This document shows, in pieces, positions 46,798 through 55,289 of a stretch of 64,000 nucleotides of DNA. The notes under the pieces are model-generated. The model worked only from the letters and a program-made list of their open reading frames with translations, had not been told where the DNA came from and did no database searches. Every line of letters starts with the position of its first letter. Position 1 is the stretch's first letter. The DNA comes from CAWIHS01 sp963836005 (GTDB lineage Bacteria; Pseudomonadota; Gammaproteobacteria; GRL18): the NCBI GenBank assembly GCA_963836005.1, contig CAWIHS010000004.1:124001-188000 (forward strand), in the 5' to 3' direction. A program made the translations under genes and the position numbers.

Positions 46798-46950
46798 ACA
46801 AATAATGAATCACAAAGAGTTTCTATTAATAGATAATTTTGAGAACCAATTAGTGTGAATTTTTACAGATCTGCTTTATTATCAAATTGATCTGGGAAGT
46901 CAACAGCCTGGCATTAAGCTTGGGTATCTTTTATATTTTCAGGAGTCATA

Positions 46951-47412
46951 ATGCAACTTGTATTAAAACGTGATGGTCGGATTGTTCAGGAATATGTGCT
47001 TAATAAAATAGACATTACTATTGGGAAAACAACAGATAATGATATTGTTATTGACAATGAAGCTGTAAGCGGTCGCCACGTCACTTTACATCAGGCCGAA
47101 TCAGGCAGTACGATTCTGTCTGATATGAACAGCATTAACGGCGTCTATGTTAATGACCAGCGAGTAACTCGGCACAAACTTAATGACGGGGATATAATAG
47201 GTATAGGCCATCATCAGCTTGTGTATAATTCAGATAACACAGCCTCTGCTGATGCAGTCAATGAGCAGGGTGAAGCCACAGTGATTATGTCTGCTGATTT
47301 TCAACAACAACTGCAGCAGGAATTGAATAAACAGAAATCAGCTGCAGTAGTCGTTAGCCGTGGAAATAAGAATAATTTATGGCAAAAAATCAAACAGTTG
47401 CTGGGATTTTAG
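46951..47412 (+). CDS. FHA domain protein
   Basis: A 153-aa cytoplasmic protein. Residues about 20-95 are a forkhead-associated domain, with GKTTDNDIVI, the SGRHVTL block (Arg, Ser, His) and NSINGVYVND later. FHA domains bind phosphothreonine, so the likely partner is one of the two kinases upstream. The C-terminal third is glutamine-rich and contains TVIMSADFQQQ, whose threonine is a possible phosphorylation site by analogy with other FHA proteins. CAGGAG precedes the start. Confidence 0.9.
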   Translation: MQLVLKRDGRIVQEYVLNKIDITIGKTTDNDIVIDNEAVSGRHVTLHQAESGSTILSDMNSINGVYVNDQRVTRHKLNDGDIIGIGHHQLVYNSDNTASADAVNEQGEATVIMSADFQQQLQQELNKQKSAAVVVSRGNKNNLWQKIKQLLGF

Positions 47413-47582
47413 TCTTTATGTTCAATTACTTTGACGGATTTTCTTCTTCTAGCAGTATAATAAATGAGATGAGTAAGTAGCTGGTAATAAAGATCTGACA
47501 AATATCTCAGTTAGCTCTGACAGTAATTCAACGGCATTTTGCCCTAAAATTTAATCCAGCTTATTTAATAACTGCAGATACT

Positions 47583-47756
47583 ATGATGATTGAATTTGAA
47601 AAAATGATTAAGGAAATTGATGAGTTGGAGGCATTGATCCGTAAAGCAGATCTCCTTAATGACAGCCATTCTGAGTTTGCCAAGCGGATGTTTGAATATT
47701 GCATTGAGTTACGCTATAACAAAATTGAACAGTTTGCCAGTCCTACCATACATTAA
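47583..47756 (+). CDS. Small hypothetical protein, 57 aa
   Basis: A short frame starting MMIEFEKMIKEIDELEALIR, amphipathic and predicted helical, with a single Cys. It lies between the FHA protein and the copper chaperone. No strong Shine-Dalgarno was found, but codon use resembles its neighbours. Function unknown. Confidence 0.45.
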   Translation: MMIEFEKMIKEIDELEALIRKADLLNDSHSEFAKRMFEYCIELRYNKIEQFASPTIH

Positions 47757-47905
47757 ATTTTTACAGCTTTATACATGAACGTCCTGTCGGTACTTGTGCA
47801 TCATATGAGGACGAAAAGCCAACTGTAAATGCTATTTGTTTATGATTGAAATTCTATATTTCTGGTCTATTCTTTGTGTTTATACTATTTCTTCAGGTAT
47901 TCACT

Positions 47906-48109
47906 ATGTCGCAAACAAATCTTAAAATTACGGGTATGACCTGTAATCATTGTGTGATGCATGTCAAAAAGGCCCTGCAGTCTGTGGCAGGGGTTGACAG
48001 TGTGGACGTCATACTTGAACCTGGCAGGGCGGTTGTCAGTGGAAACACTGAAGCAGACGCATTAATAGCCACAGTTAAAGACGCTGGTTACGATGCTGAA
48101 GTCGAATAA
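47906..48109 (+). CDS. copZ: Copper chaperone, HMA domain (CopZ-like)
   Basis: A 67-aa heavy-metal-associated domain with the metal motif GMTCNHC near residues 11-17. These small cytoplasmic proteins carry Cu(I) to a P-type ATPase or regulator. The start chosen is the ATG at 47906, preceded by CAGG; a frame from 47846 would add a hydrophobic 20-residue leader that no copper chaperone needs. It is separated from the copper genes at 27-33 kb. Confidence 0.9.
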   Translation: MSQTNLKITGMTCNHCVMHVKKALQSVAGVDSVDVILEPGRAVVSGNTEADALIATVKDAGYDAEVE

Positions 48110-48275
48110 ATAGCAGAGGAAATTGCAACACTCTTGCTGTATTCCCTGTCTATGTTAAAAATCAGCTCAATAGGCTAATATATCTCGTATAAATGTCGCT
48201 TTTTCACTCTTTTTTGCCTTGCTTGCTATGAAACGCAATCATGTATGTTTGAAGAACTTCAATCGAATCAATCAT

Positions 48276-48312
48276 AAAAAAGGCGCTGCATAAGAAATGC
48301 AGCGCCTTTTTT
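48276..48312. terminator. Bidirectional terminator between copZ and sat
   Basis: A perfect stem AAAAAAGGCGCTGCAT / ATGCAGCGCCTTTTTT with an AAGA loop lies between two convergent genes and has T runs on both strands. Confidence 0.92.
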
Positions 48313-48348
48313 CAGTACTGTTAACTAACAGATTCTCGTAAAAAAGTT

Positions 48349-49539
48349 TTATTTAATACTTGAATAGTAGTCCATGAGAATTTTAGCAACTTCCGGACGA
48401 GAAAACTCTTTCGGTGGTGCAATACCATTACCCAGCATTTCGCGAACCTTGGTGCCTGACAGCAATACAAAGTCCTCTTTTTCGTGATCGGGAGCTTCAC
48501 ACATCATCACAACTTTGTTTAGTTTCTTTGAATAAGCCGTATGATCAGCTTCAAAGATTTCAATTTCTAAAGCGCCTTCAGGGACTTCGTCCTTGAAAAT
48601 AGTCTGCGCATCAAAGGCACCGTAATGGTCGCCAACGCCTGCATGATCACGCCCAATGATGAAATGGGTAGCGCCCATGTTTTGACGGAAAACAGCGTGC
48701 AACACCCCTTCACGAGGGCCAGCATACAGCATGTCAAAACCATAGCCGGTGACCATAGCGCTGTTTTCTGGAAAATACAGTTCTACCATCTTACGAATGG
48801 CTGCATCACGTACAGGTGCAGGGATATCGCCGGGCTTAAGTTTACCTAATAACATATGGATCACAAGACCATCACAGCCCAGTCGATTCATCGCCATATG
48901 GCATAATTCTTCATGTGCCAGATGCATGGGATTTCGCGTCTGGAAAGCAACGACTTTATGCCAACCGCGTTCTGCTATTTCGTTACGAATTTCAACAGCG
49001 GTGCGGAAAGTGTCCGGAAATTCACTCTGAAAATATGAGAAATTCAATACCTGTATAGGGCCTGAAAGACAAATCTTGCCCTGGGAATTAAAAGCCTCTA
49101 CACCCGGATGTGCTTCACCTTCAGCAGGACGGTAAACTTTTTCAGTAATTAAAGCCATCTCTTCGTCAGTAAATTCTTCGACGCCTTCAACATTCATAAT
49201 GGCTAAAACGGGATTACCTTCAACATTTGGATCTTTGAGCGCAATGCGATCGCCGACTTTAATGTTTCCGGCATCTTCAACCAGATTCAATACTGGTGTA
49301 GGCCAGAATAGACCAGAAGCTGTTTTCATATCTGTTGCTACAGATAAAGCATCTGCTTTATTCATATAACCTGTCAATGGGTTAAAGTAACTGGCACCGA
49401 GCATAACAGCATTGGCAGCGGTTGCAGAGCTAACAATTATTGAGGGGAGATTTTCAGCTTCTTTTTGTAAAGCTTCGTTTTCAGCACTATCGTATACAAA
49501 CAGTGGATTTAATTCATCGGAACCGTGAGGTTTGATCAT
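48349..49539 (-). CDS. sat: ATP sulfurylase, bacterial/archaeal Sat type
   Basis: A 396-aa sulfate adenylyltransferase from the ATG at 49539, which has GGAGA six bases before it; a longer frame to 49569 is unlikely. Motifs are QTRNPMHLAHE (ATP/sulfate site) and GRDHAGVGD. This monofunctional type is used by sulfur oxidisers to make ATP from APS and pyrophosphate, or by sulfate reducers in the other direction. In a gammaproteobacterium with no reductive set in view, the oxidative direction is the likely one. aprAB or soe genes are not in the window. Confidence 0.94.
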   Translation of the reverse strand: MIKPHGSDELNPLFVYDSAENEALQKEAENLPSIIVSSATAANAVMLGASYFNPLTGYMNKADALSVATDMKTASGLFWPTPVLNLVEDAGNIKVGDRIALKDPNVEGNPVLAIMNVEGVEEFTDEEMALITEKVYRPAEGEAHPGVEAFNSQGKICLSGPIQVLNFSYFQSEFPDTFRTAVEIRNEIAERGWHKVVAFQTRNPMHLAHEELCHMAMNRLGCDGLVIHMLLGKLKPGDIPAPVRDAAIRKMVELYFPENSAMVTGYGFDMLYAGPREGVLHAVFRQNMGATHFIIGRDHAGVGDHYGAFDAQTIFKDEVPEGALEIEIFEADHTAYSKKLNKVVMMCEAPDHEKEDFVLLSGTKVREMLGNGIAPPKEFSRPEVAKILMDYYSSIK

Positions 49540-49809
49540 GTAATTTCTCCAAAAGTTATTATTCAGCACTGGCTAAACCAATGCCACCAGAATTTTTTTA
49601 TCAGATATTCGAAACGGCAAGGGTAGCTTATTTTTAATCAACAGGAATTGATATTTATCAAATCTGGAGTAATACAGTAAAAAGCTAATGTTTACCTTTG
49701 CCAGGAATAAAATTTTGTCGAACGATATTAACTACAAAGCTTCAATAATACCAGTAAAAATCGAAAAAACTTAGAAACTTTTATAAATTCATAATTACAT
49801 CAACGCTAA

Positions 49810-50718
49810 CTAAAATTGTCCACGATGTTTGCGTAAATATCGGGGCAGCATGGTTTTATTCCCCAAAAGTCCGCCTTGATGAATATATAAAACAGGGGTT
49901 TTATCGCCTGTATTTTTAATATAGTTCAACAGGGTCAGCCAGCCCAGAGGATCATAAAGCAGATCAAACTCTATCCCTGTCTCGCTGTATAACTGCTGCC
50001 AGAGGCTATAAAATTCCTCATACAGTTTGCCAAAGTGATATTTCTTACCGGCGGGCAATATTACGGGATGATCACTGCTAAGCGGATCCAGGAGTTTAAA
50101 CTGTTGTATTAAATATTGCTCGCTGCCGACACAGGCACAGGTTAAAACTTTGAAACGTGTGTTTTTATGCAGATAAAAGGCTGTAGTACCGGTTCCTGAG
50201 GGTAAGAAAATATTAAGCTTATGTATATTTTGTGCTTCGGCCCATTGATTGATCTCCTGAGATAAGATCTGCACTCCTGGTTCAGCTTCCTTACATTGTC
50301 CTCCTTCAGGAATAAACAATGCATTTGTTGCAGTGGGCAATATCATCTGCTGGATATAATCCACAACCGAACGATGCGTTTCAGTTTGCTTTAGGGCAAT
50401 AATATGGGCTCTGTTTTTTACCGCAGCCTGGTAATTTCCATTCGGATTCTGCTGTATAAAAGAGGGAATATGATCGACATAATAATCCAGTGAGCAGTGC
50501 TTTATTCGGGCTAAAACTGAAAGGGAATAAAGTGAATTTGCCTGGGGTGAACCATGACTTATAATTTTATTTTTACCTGGAAAATCCCTGTTCAGAAAAT
50601 AGTAGAATTTGCGGGCTTTATTGCCTGAAAAAGCAGCAGACAGCAAATCATCTCTTTTTATATAAAAAGCGTGTTTTGCGAAAGTGATTTTTTCAACAGG
50701 TGTATTTTCCAGCTGCAT
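49810..50718 (-). CDS. PLP-dependent enzyme of the ACC deaminase/D-cysteine desulfhydrase family
   Basis: A 302-aa protein of the fold-type II PLP family. The family signature KRDDLLSAAFSGNKARKF holds the PLP lysine (GNKxRK). LFIPEGGQ and the LPSGTGTTA phosphate-binding loop follow. The true substrate (D-cysteine, ACC or other) cannot be told from the sequence. It is transcribed in the same direction as sat but 240 bases upstream of its start, so it may be independent. Confidence 0.85.
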   Translation of the reverse strand: MQLENTPVEKITFAKHAFYIKRDDLLSAAFSGNKARKFYYFLNRDFPGKNKIISHGSPQANSLYSLSVLARIKHCSLDYYVDHIPSFIQQNPNGNYQAAVKNRAHIIALKQTETHRSVVDYIQQMILPTATNALFIPEGGQCKEAEPGVQILSQEINQWAEAQNIHKLNIFLPSGTGTTAFYLHKNTRFKVLTCACVGSEQYLIQQFKLLDPLSSDHPVILPAGKKYHFGKLYEEFYSLWQQLYSETGIEFDLLYDPLGWLTLLNYIKNTGDKTPVLYIHQGGLLGNKTMLPRYLRKHRGQF

Positions 50719-50800
50719 TATTAACGGAGGAAATATACGCTTAAAATGGATGTTCGGGAATTACAGGAAGCTCACAGAGTGAGCCTGCTGCAGATTATTT

Positions 50801-51024
50801 GTAACTATTCAGCGTAATTTTGAAAACGTCCTTGACACCAGGAATTTGCTTCAGAAGACGCCGTAAATACGTCCATGGTCGTTCCCGGCATCCTGCCTCA
50901 CACGACACTTGTACTTCCCTGTACATCGTAGGCTTGAATGTGGCATCCATGCCACATACACTTCTTACGCAAACACCTGATATCAAGAACTTACGTATAA
51001 ATCTAAAATACGCTGAATAGTTAC
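50801..51024. mobile_element. GTAAC-type MITE, second subfamily, with perfect 8-bp target duplication
   Basis: A 224-base element with perfect 16-bp terminal inverted repeats GTAACTATTCAGCGTA. GATTATTT flanks it on both sides (50793-50800 and 51025-51032). The interior contains GTCGTTCCCGGCATCCTGCC and CACACGACACTTGTAC modules that also occur in the CTTAAG-type mosaic elements at 8831 and 17645. It encodes nothing. Confidence 0.93.
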
Positions 51025-51109
51025 GATTATTTTTACAATTTATGAAATGTCAGCGGGAAACAGTCGCTAAGGCCAGGTATAAAGAGTGAATATTTACAGC
51101 TGCAAACAT

Positions 51110-52090
51110 TCACTCTTCGATTTGCTGTATACCATCCAGATACCATGTCGGAGCGGTACTGTCTTTGCCGCGCATAAAATGCCAAAGCTCCCTGACCTGT
51201 GCTGCACGGCCTTCATTGCCCTGAGAATCACTTTCTGCGACCAAATTATCGAACATCACCGCCGCTTCATGCTGATTTTCAAGCTCCTGAAAATCTATGA
51301 GTTCAGCGTTTAATTGCAGTATTCTGGTTGTGCCCTGTGGCGGCTGAGTCACAATCTGTGACTGAATTTCGTTATAAACATGCTCCGTAGTCAGCCCTTT
51401 GATGGCATTCAGATCGCTATCATCCCAGGCCTTTTGCAGCATTAGATAGGCTGAGCGTGCACCATTTAGAAATTCTTCCTGATCAAACCAGTCCGGAAGT
51501 TCAGTTTGCGTCTGGGATGAAGAACTCGCCGATAAATCCTCTGAAAAATCGGCATCATTGCTGTCATTATAATGTTGGTTAATTCGAGTTTTTAAATCGC
51601 TGGAGTTTGTCAGTGAGGTCTCTGTCTGTGATGCATCAAAATGCATCTGTTGTGCTGAGCTGCTGCCGCTATATGCTCCTGCAGCCCCTGCAGCTGCTGG
51701 TCGAGAAGCCGCAGAAGTCTGCTTACGTTTCAGGAACCAGAAAACAGCAAAGATTATTCCGCCAATAATTAAGAAATCAAAAAAATTGAACCCTTCAAAT
51801 GCTCCGCCAAAAAACAGCGCTCCCAATAGTCCTCCCAGAGCCAGACCGCCCAGCATACCCATCAGTCCACCGCGTTTGGAAAATTGCTGTTTTTTCTGCT
51901 GGTTGGCAGCAGCGGCTTTTTGTTGAGAAAATGATTTTTGCGGAGCGGCTGATTTTTTATAGGGTGAGCTGTAACTTTTTTTACTGCCAAATGATGAGCC
52001 TCCGCCGAAACGCTTGGCTTCAGCGATACTGCCCAATAGAAAAATCATTGAAATAAGAGTGAAAATAATAAATAACAGCTTCTTTTTCAT
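51110..52090 (-). CDS. Tim44-like domain protein
   Basis: A 326-aa protein. A signal peptide or membrane helix (about 4-25) precedes a Ser/Lys/Gln-rich low-complexity region and a glycine-rich double membrane segment (about 75-120: GGLMGMLGGLALGGLLGALFFGG, then DFLIIGGIIFAVFWFL). The C-terminal domain (about 195-325) has the Tim44/MBA1-like pattern EEFLNGARSAYLMLQKAWDD...VYNEIQSQI. In bacteria such proteins are poorly studied and probably act in membrane protein handling. A GGAACC precedes the start. Confidence 0.85.
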   Translation of the reverse strand: MKKKLLFIIFTLISMIFLLGSIAEAKRFGGGSSFGSKKSYSSPYKKSAAPQKSFSQQKAAAANQQKKQQFSKRGGLMGMLGGLALGGLLGALFFGGAFEGFNFFDFLIIGGIIFAVFWFLKRKQTSAASRPAAAGAAGAYSGSSSAQQMHFDASQTETSLTNSSDLKTRINQHYNDSNDADFSEDLSASSSSQTQTELPDWFDQEEFLNGARSAYLMLQKAWDDSDLNAIKGLTTEHVYNEIQSQIVTQPPQGTTRILQLNAELIDFQELENQHEAAVMFDNLVAESDSQGNEGRAAQVRELWHFMRGKDSTAPTWYLDGIQQIEE

Positions 52091-52131
52091 TAATGGTTCC
52101 TTTTTTAGCTCACAAAGTTATTCAGGATTAT

Positions 52132-52165
52132 CATGCGTATTTTTGCTTAAGAAATAACCTTTATC
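52132..52165. repeat. 34-base remnant of a CTTAAG-type end, flanked by an 8-bp direct repeat
   Basis: CATGCGTATTTTTGCTTAAG matches the right end of the mosaic elements; AGGATTAT flanks it at 52124-52131 and 52166-52173. It may be the trace of an excised or abortive insertion. Confidence 0.55.
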
Positions 52166-52209
52166 AGGATTATAGACTAATTATTAGATGGGGTGCGAGT
52201 AAACAGGGT

Positions 52210-52662
52210 TCAATGCTGCTTTTGCTTTTTATCGGCTTCTATTTTCTTTAGTTCCTCATCTCTGATGGACTGGCGAGAAAGTTCGGTGATAAAGGTATTG
52301 TTGTGCCTTAAACGGGCTTTGTTTCTGCCTGTTACTTCAAGTTCATAAGTTTCTTCAATAGCTGTATTATCTGAATGGACACAATTGAGTTCAATCGTAT
52401 TTCTGGTTTTTGCTCCCCAGAAACAGCGGCGGATGGATTTATTAGCAGCAAGAGAATAGAAATCTGCAGTTCCTTCAAAAACGACGCTGATTTTGTTCAG
52501 ACCCAGTATATTTTCATCATTGCTCACCCAGGTGTGTGCTGCCGGGTGAGGAGAACAGGCACTTAAAATCAAAACAACCAGCAGCGGCGTAAAAATAAGT
52601 TTGTCTGGCGGAATTTGTTTGTAGTCAGGCCCTATGGAACAGGCATTGCTTTCTATTTTCAT
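52210..52662 (-). CDS. Putative lipoprotein of unknown function
   Basis: A 150-aa protein. A hydrophobic segment ends with the lipobox LSAC at about residue 36, so the mature protein is about 115 aa and lipid-anchored. The n-region before it is unusually long (about 20 residues), so the true start may be later at a non-ATG codon. The mature part is beta-rich with three cysteines; the end is Lys/Glu/Gln-rich. No family is recognised. Confidence 0.6.
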   Translation of the reverse strand: MKIESNACSIGPDYKQIPPDKLIFTPLLVVLILSACSPHPAAHTWVSNDENILGLNKISVVFEGTADFYSLAANKSIRRCFWGAKTRNTIELNCVHSDNTAIEETYELEVTGRNKARLRHNNTFITELSRQSIRDEELKKIEADKKQKQH

Positions 52663-52869
52663 AAATAAGTCTCAGGTATGTAATTCCTGTCAATCTGTAA
52701 CAGATCTGGATAGGATGACTCAAACGTCCAATAATCAAAGAGATATCCCATATACTAGCAGAAATAGGTGTTGAATTTCATACATTGCTTTATTGACTTG
52801 AATTAGTGGTATAAAAAGAATAAATTGAGAATGCTTTTTTTATAATTGAGGGAATCTGCAAGACCGTGT

Positions 52870-52935
52870 TTGCTGTCCTGCACAAACACCTGATATCAGT
52901 CACGGGGTAGAATATTTTTGATTCGCTAAACAGTT
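52870..52935. repeat. Right-end remnant of the second-subfamily GTAAC element
   Basis: CACAAACACCTGATATCAG and the following TTGATTCGCTAAACAGTTGC resemble 50960-51024, including a damaged form of its terminal repeat. The left end is missing. The rest of 52663-52969 shows no gene. Confidence 0.5.
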
Positions 52936-52969
52936 GCTAATTTATTTTACGATGCTAGAAAACATATTA

Positions 52970-53266
52970 ATGAAAGAAAAGATCTGGTTTAATGTCTCTC
53001 TAATGCCCACGGTATATGCCGTTATCGGGTTTGGGCTGGCTTCTTTTTCGCTGCTAAAACAGTGGGGGGGAGATACAAAAATTGCTACGGTCATTGCTGT
53101 ATTTTTCTGTGAAACGGTTGTGGTCATTGCTGTTTTTGGTGCCTTGACTTATATGAAACAGGATAACAAAACCCCGGCTGTAAAGAATATTTTCAGGTTA
53201 AACCTGTTGCTGGTTTTTACAGGCATGAGTACAGGGTTTTATCTGTTTATGACTGGAGCTGTCTAG
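52970..53266 (+). CDS. Small membrane protein, hypothetical
   Basis: About 98 aa from the ATG at 52970; two earlier ATGs at 52934 and 52952 are possible but none has a good ribosome binding site. Three predicted membrane helices (VYAVIGFGLASFSLL, VIAVFFCETVVVIAVFGAL, LNLLLVFTGMSTGFYLF). No family is recognised. Confidence 0.55.
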   Translation: MKEKIWFNVSLMPTVYAVIGFGLASFSLLKQWGGDTKIATVIAVFFCETVVVIAVFGALTYMKQDNKTPAVKNIFRLNLLLVFTGMSTGFYLFMTGAV

Positions 53267-53347
53267 CATCTCATTGGTCAATGAAAAAACGATAGGCGGT
53301 GAGATCCTCACGGCCTATCGATTGATGGTTTGATACTAACAAATGAC

Positions 53348-53713
53348 TTATTGCAGCTGATATTCATCTGCTGTTGCATCCCATCTCAGGACTTCACCAG
53401 TATGACCAGCCGCAGCTGTTGGGTTTTCTTCCATATAGGCATTGACATCCAGGTTGGCATAGTCAGGTGTCGAGAAATCTTGCGGATTGACATATTCCAC
53501 AAATTCATAACTCCAGACCAGCTCTGCTTTGGCATTGATATCATTCAAGGAGACAATACCCGTTGTGCCTGATGCATTAATTGATTTGCTATGATCAAAC
53601 AGATCAGCGGATTCTGGGTGGATGTTATCCATGAGTTCGTCTGCCTGGACTGCACCTAACACTGAAACTGAAGCAATGAAGGCAGAGCCAATAAATGTGG
53701 TAAAGATTTTCAT
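53348..53713 (-). CDS. Secreted protein of unknown function
   Basis: A 121-aa protein from the ATG at 53713, which has GGAG at a good distance; the frame extends to 53728. The signal peptide MKIFTTFIGSAFIASVSVLG ends near VQADE. The mature part is acidic and tyrosine/asparagine-rich, with no cysteine. It is monocistronic. The gap 53729-54040 upstream contains only its promoter region and no gene. Confidence 0.7.
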   Translation of the reverse strand: MKIFTTFIGSAFIASVSVLGAVQADELMDNIHPESADLFDHSKSINASGTTGIVSLNDINAKAELVWSYEFVEYVNPQDFSTPDYANLDVNAYMEENPTAAAGHTGEVLRWDATADEYQLQ

Positions 53714-54040
53714 GATGTTTCTCCTCAAAAACAGATTCTTTATATAATTGTTAAGTCAATCAGTAAGCTTTGAGCTATTGCTCCAGCTTTGTGTTACTTT
53801 ATGACGTTTCCTGCTTAACTTTCATGTATTCAGTGTATAGAAAATATGCCTGCAGCACAGTTCGTAATGTTACCTGTCTGATTTCGGAAACTACCTAGCC
53901 GGCTTATCGAAACAGGCTTAAAACAGGCCTGATTTATGCGTTTATTTAGGTTGCAATAGTTTGGCCTGGACTTGTAAAGTTGAGCTATCCAGGCAATTTG
54001 TGCATAATCTGGCTGATTAAAATTTTCCAGTGAGAAGCTG

Positions 54041-55075
54041 ATGTCCTTGATGTATCCATTAATTCGTAAAATATTTTTTAGTCTTGATGCTGAAAAAGCT
54101 CATTTATTGGGTCTGCAATCATTAAAACTGGTGCATGCCATGAAAATGTCCAGACTTATCTTTGGTCAGCCTGTTTCTGCTCCCAAACAGGTTATGGGAC
54201 TGACGTTTCCCAATGCTGTTGGGCTGGCTGCCGGAATGGATAAAAATGGTGATTATATGGAGTCACTGGCTGCCGTGGGATTCGGTTTTATCGAAATTGG
54301 CACCGTGACCCCAAGACCTCAACCCGGCAATCCAAAACCGCGGCTGTTTCGGATCCCTGAAGCCCAGGCTATTGTGAATCGAATGGGGTTTAACAATAAA
54401 GGCGCTGAATATCTGGCGGCTCAGGTCAGAAAAGTAAAGCTGAACTGTATACTGGGGATTAATATCGGTAAAAATTTTGCTACTCCGGTTGAACAGGCTG
54501 CCGATGATTATATTCAATGTCTGCAGATTGTGTATCCACTGGCTGACTATATAACGATTAATATTTCATCACCTAATACTCCAGGACTGAGAAATCTGCA
54601 ATTTGGTGACGAGTTAAAACTCTTGCTTGATAGTCTGAAAAATGAACAGCTCCGTTTACAATCAAAATTCAATAAATATGTACCTCTGGCAGTTAAAATC
54701 GCCCCGGATATGGAAGATAATGATATTAAAATGATTGCTGAGTTACTGCTGGAAAAAGCCATTGATGCGGTGATTGCAACCAATACTACTATTTCAAGGG
54801 ATGCTGTGGCCGGCCTGCCGCATGCTGAAGAACAGGGTGGACTCAGTGGTTTACCGCTAAAGGAACAGGCTACTCACGTGGTTAAAACGCTGGCACAAAG
54901 CTTACAGGGAAAAATACCCATTATTGCCGCCGGCGGTATTTTTTCAGCTCAGGATGCACAGCAGAAAATAGCAGCAGGAGCAGACCTGGTACAAATTTAC
55001 ACGGGCTTTATTTTTCAGGGTAATGAACTGATCAGGGAGTGTGCCATTGGTCTGGCCACGAAGGTTCAGAAATAG
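54041..55075 (+). CDS. pyrD: Dihydroorotate dehydrogenase (quinone), class 2
   Basis: A 344-aa membrane-associated FMN enzyme that oxidises dihydroorotate to orotate in pyrimidine synthesis and passes electrons to quinone. The N-terminal helical extension (about 1-40) typical of class 2 is present. NISSPNTPGLR carries the catalytic serine, and AGGIFSAQDA and YTGFIFQG bind FMN phosphate. The length is typical. Confidence 0.96.
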   Translation: MSLMYPLIRKIFFSLDAEKAHLLGLQSLKLVHAMKMSRLIFGQPVSAPKQVMGLTFPNAVGLAAGMDKNGDYMESLAAVGFGFIEIGTVTPRPQPGNPKPRLFRIPEAQAIVNRMGFNNKGAEYLAAQVRKVKLNCILGINIGKNFATPVEQAADDYIQCLQIVYPLADYITINISSPNTPGLRNLQFGDELKLLLDSLKNEQLRLQSKFNKYVPLAVKIAPDMEDNDIKMIAELLLEKAIDAVIATNTTISRDAVAGLPHAEEQGGLSGLPLKEQATHVVKTLAQSLQGKIPIIAAGGIFSAQDAQQKIAAGADLVQIYTGFIFQGNELIRECAIGLATKVQK

Positions 55076-55289
55076 TCTTTAACCTTAAATAGGCTTCTGA
55101 CTCATTTAGGTGCCGCAGAAATTTCTCGTGCATAGTTTCTGTGTTATAAGATTAGCGCTCTGAACTCATAAGTTCTGTATCGTCATAAACTTAATGTGCA
55201 GACTGCTCTCTGACTTTCCCGCAGTTTGCTCGGCAGCAAGCTTATATGTGAATGGGCGCTGTTAAAACCTCAGTGAGGAAAATGCACTT

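Noticed and set aside
47846..47905. A hydrophobic 20-residue leader in front of the copper chaperone
   Set aside because: The start at 47906 has a ribosome binding site and gives the normal CopZ length; CopZ is cytoplasmic.
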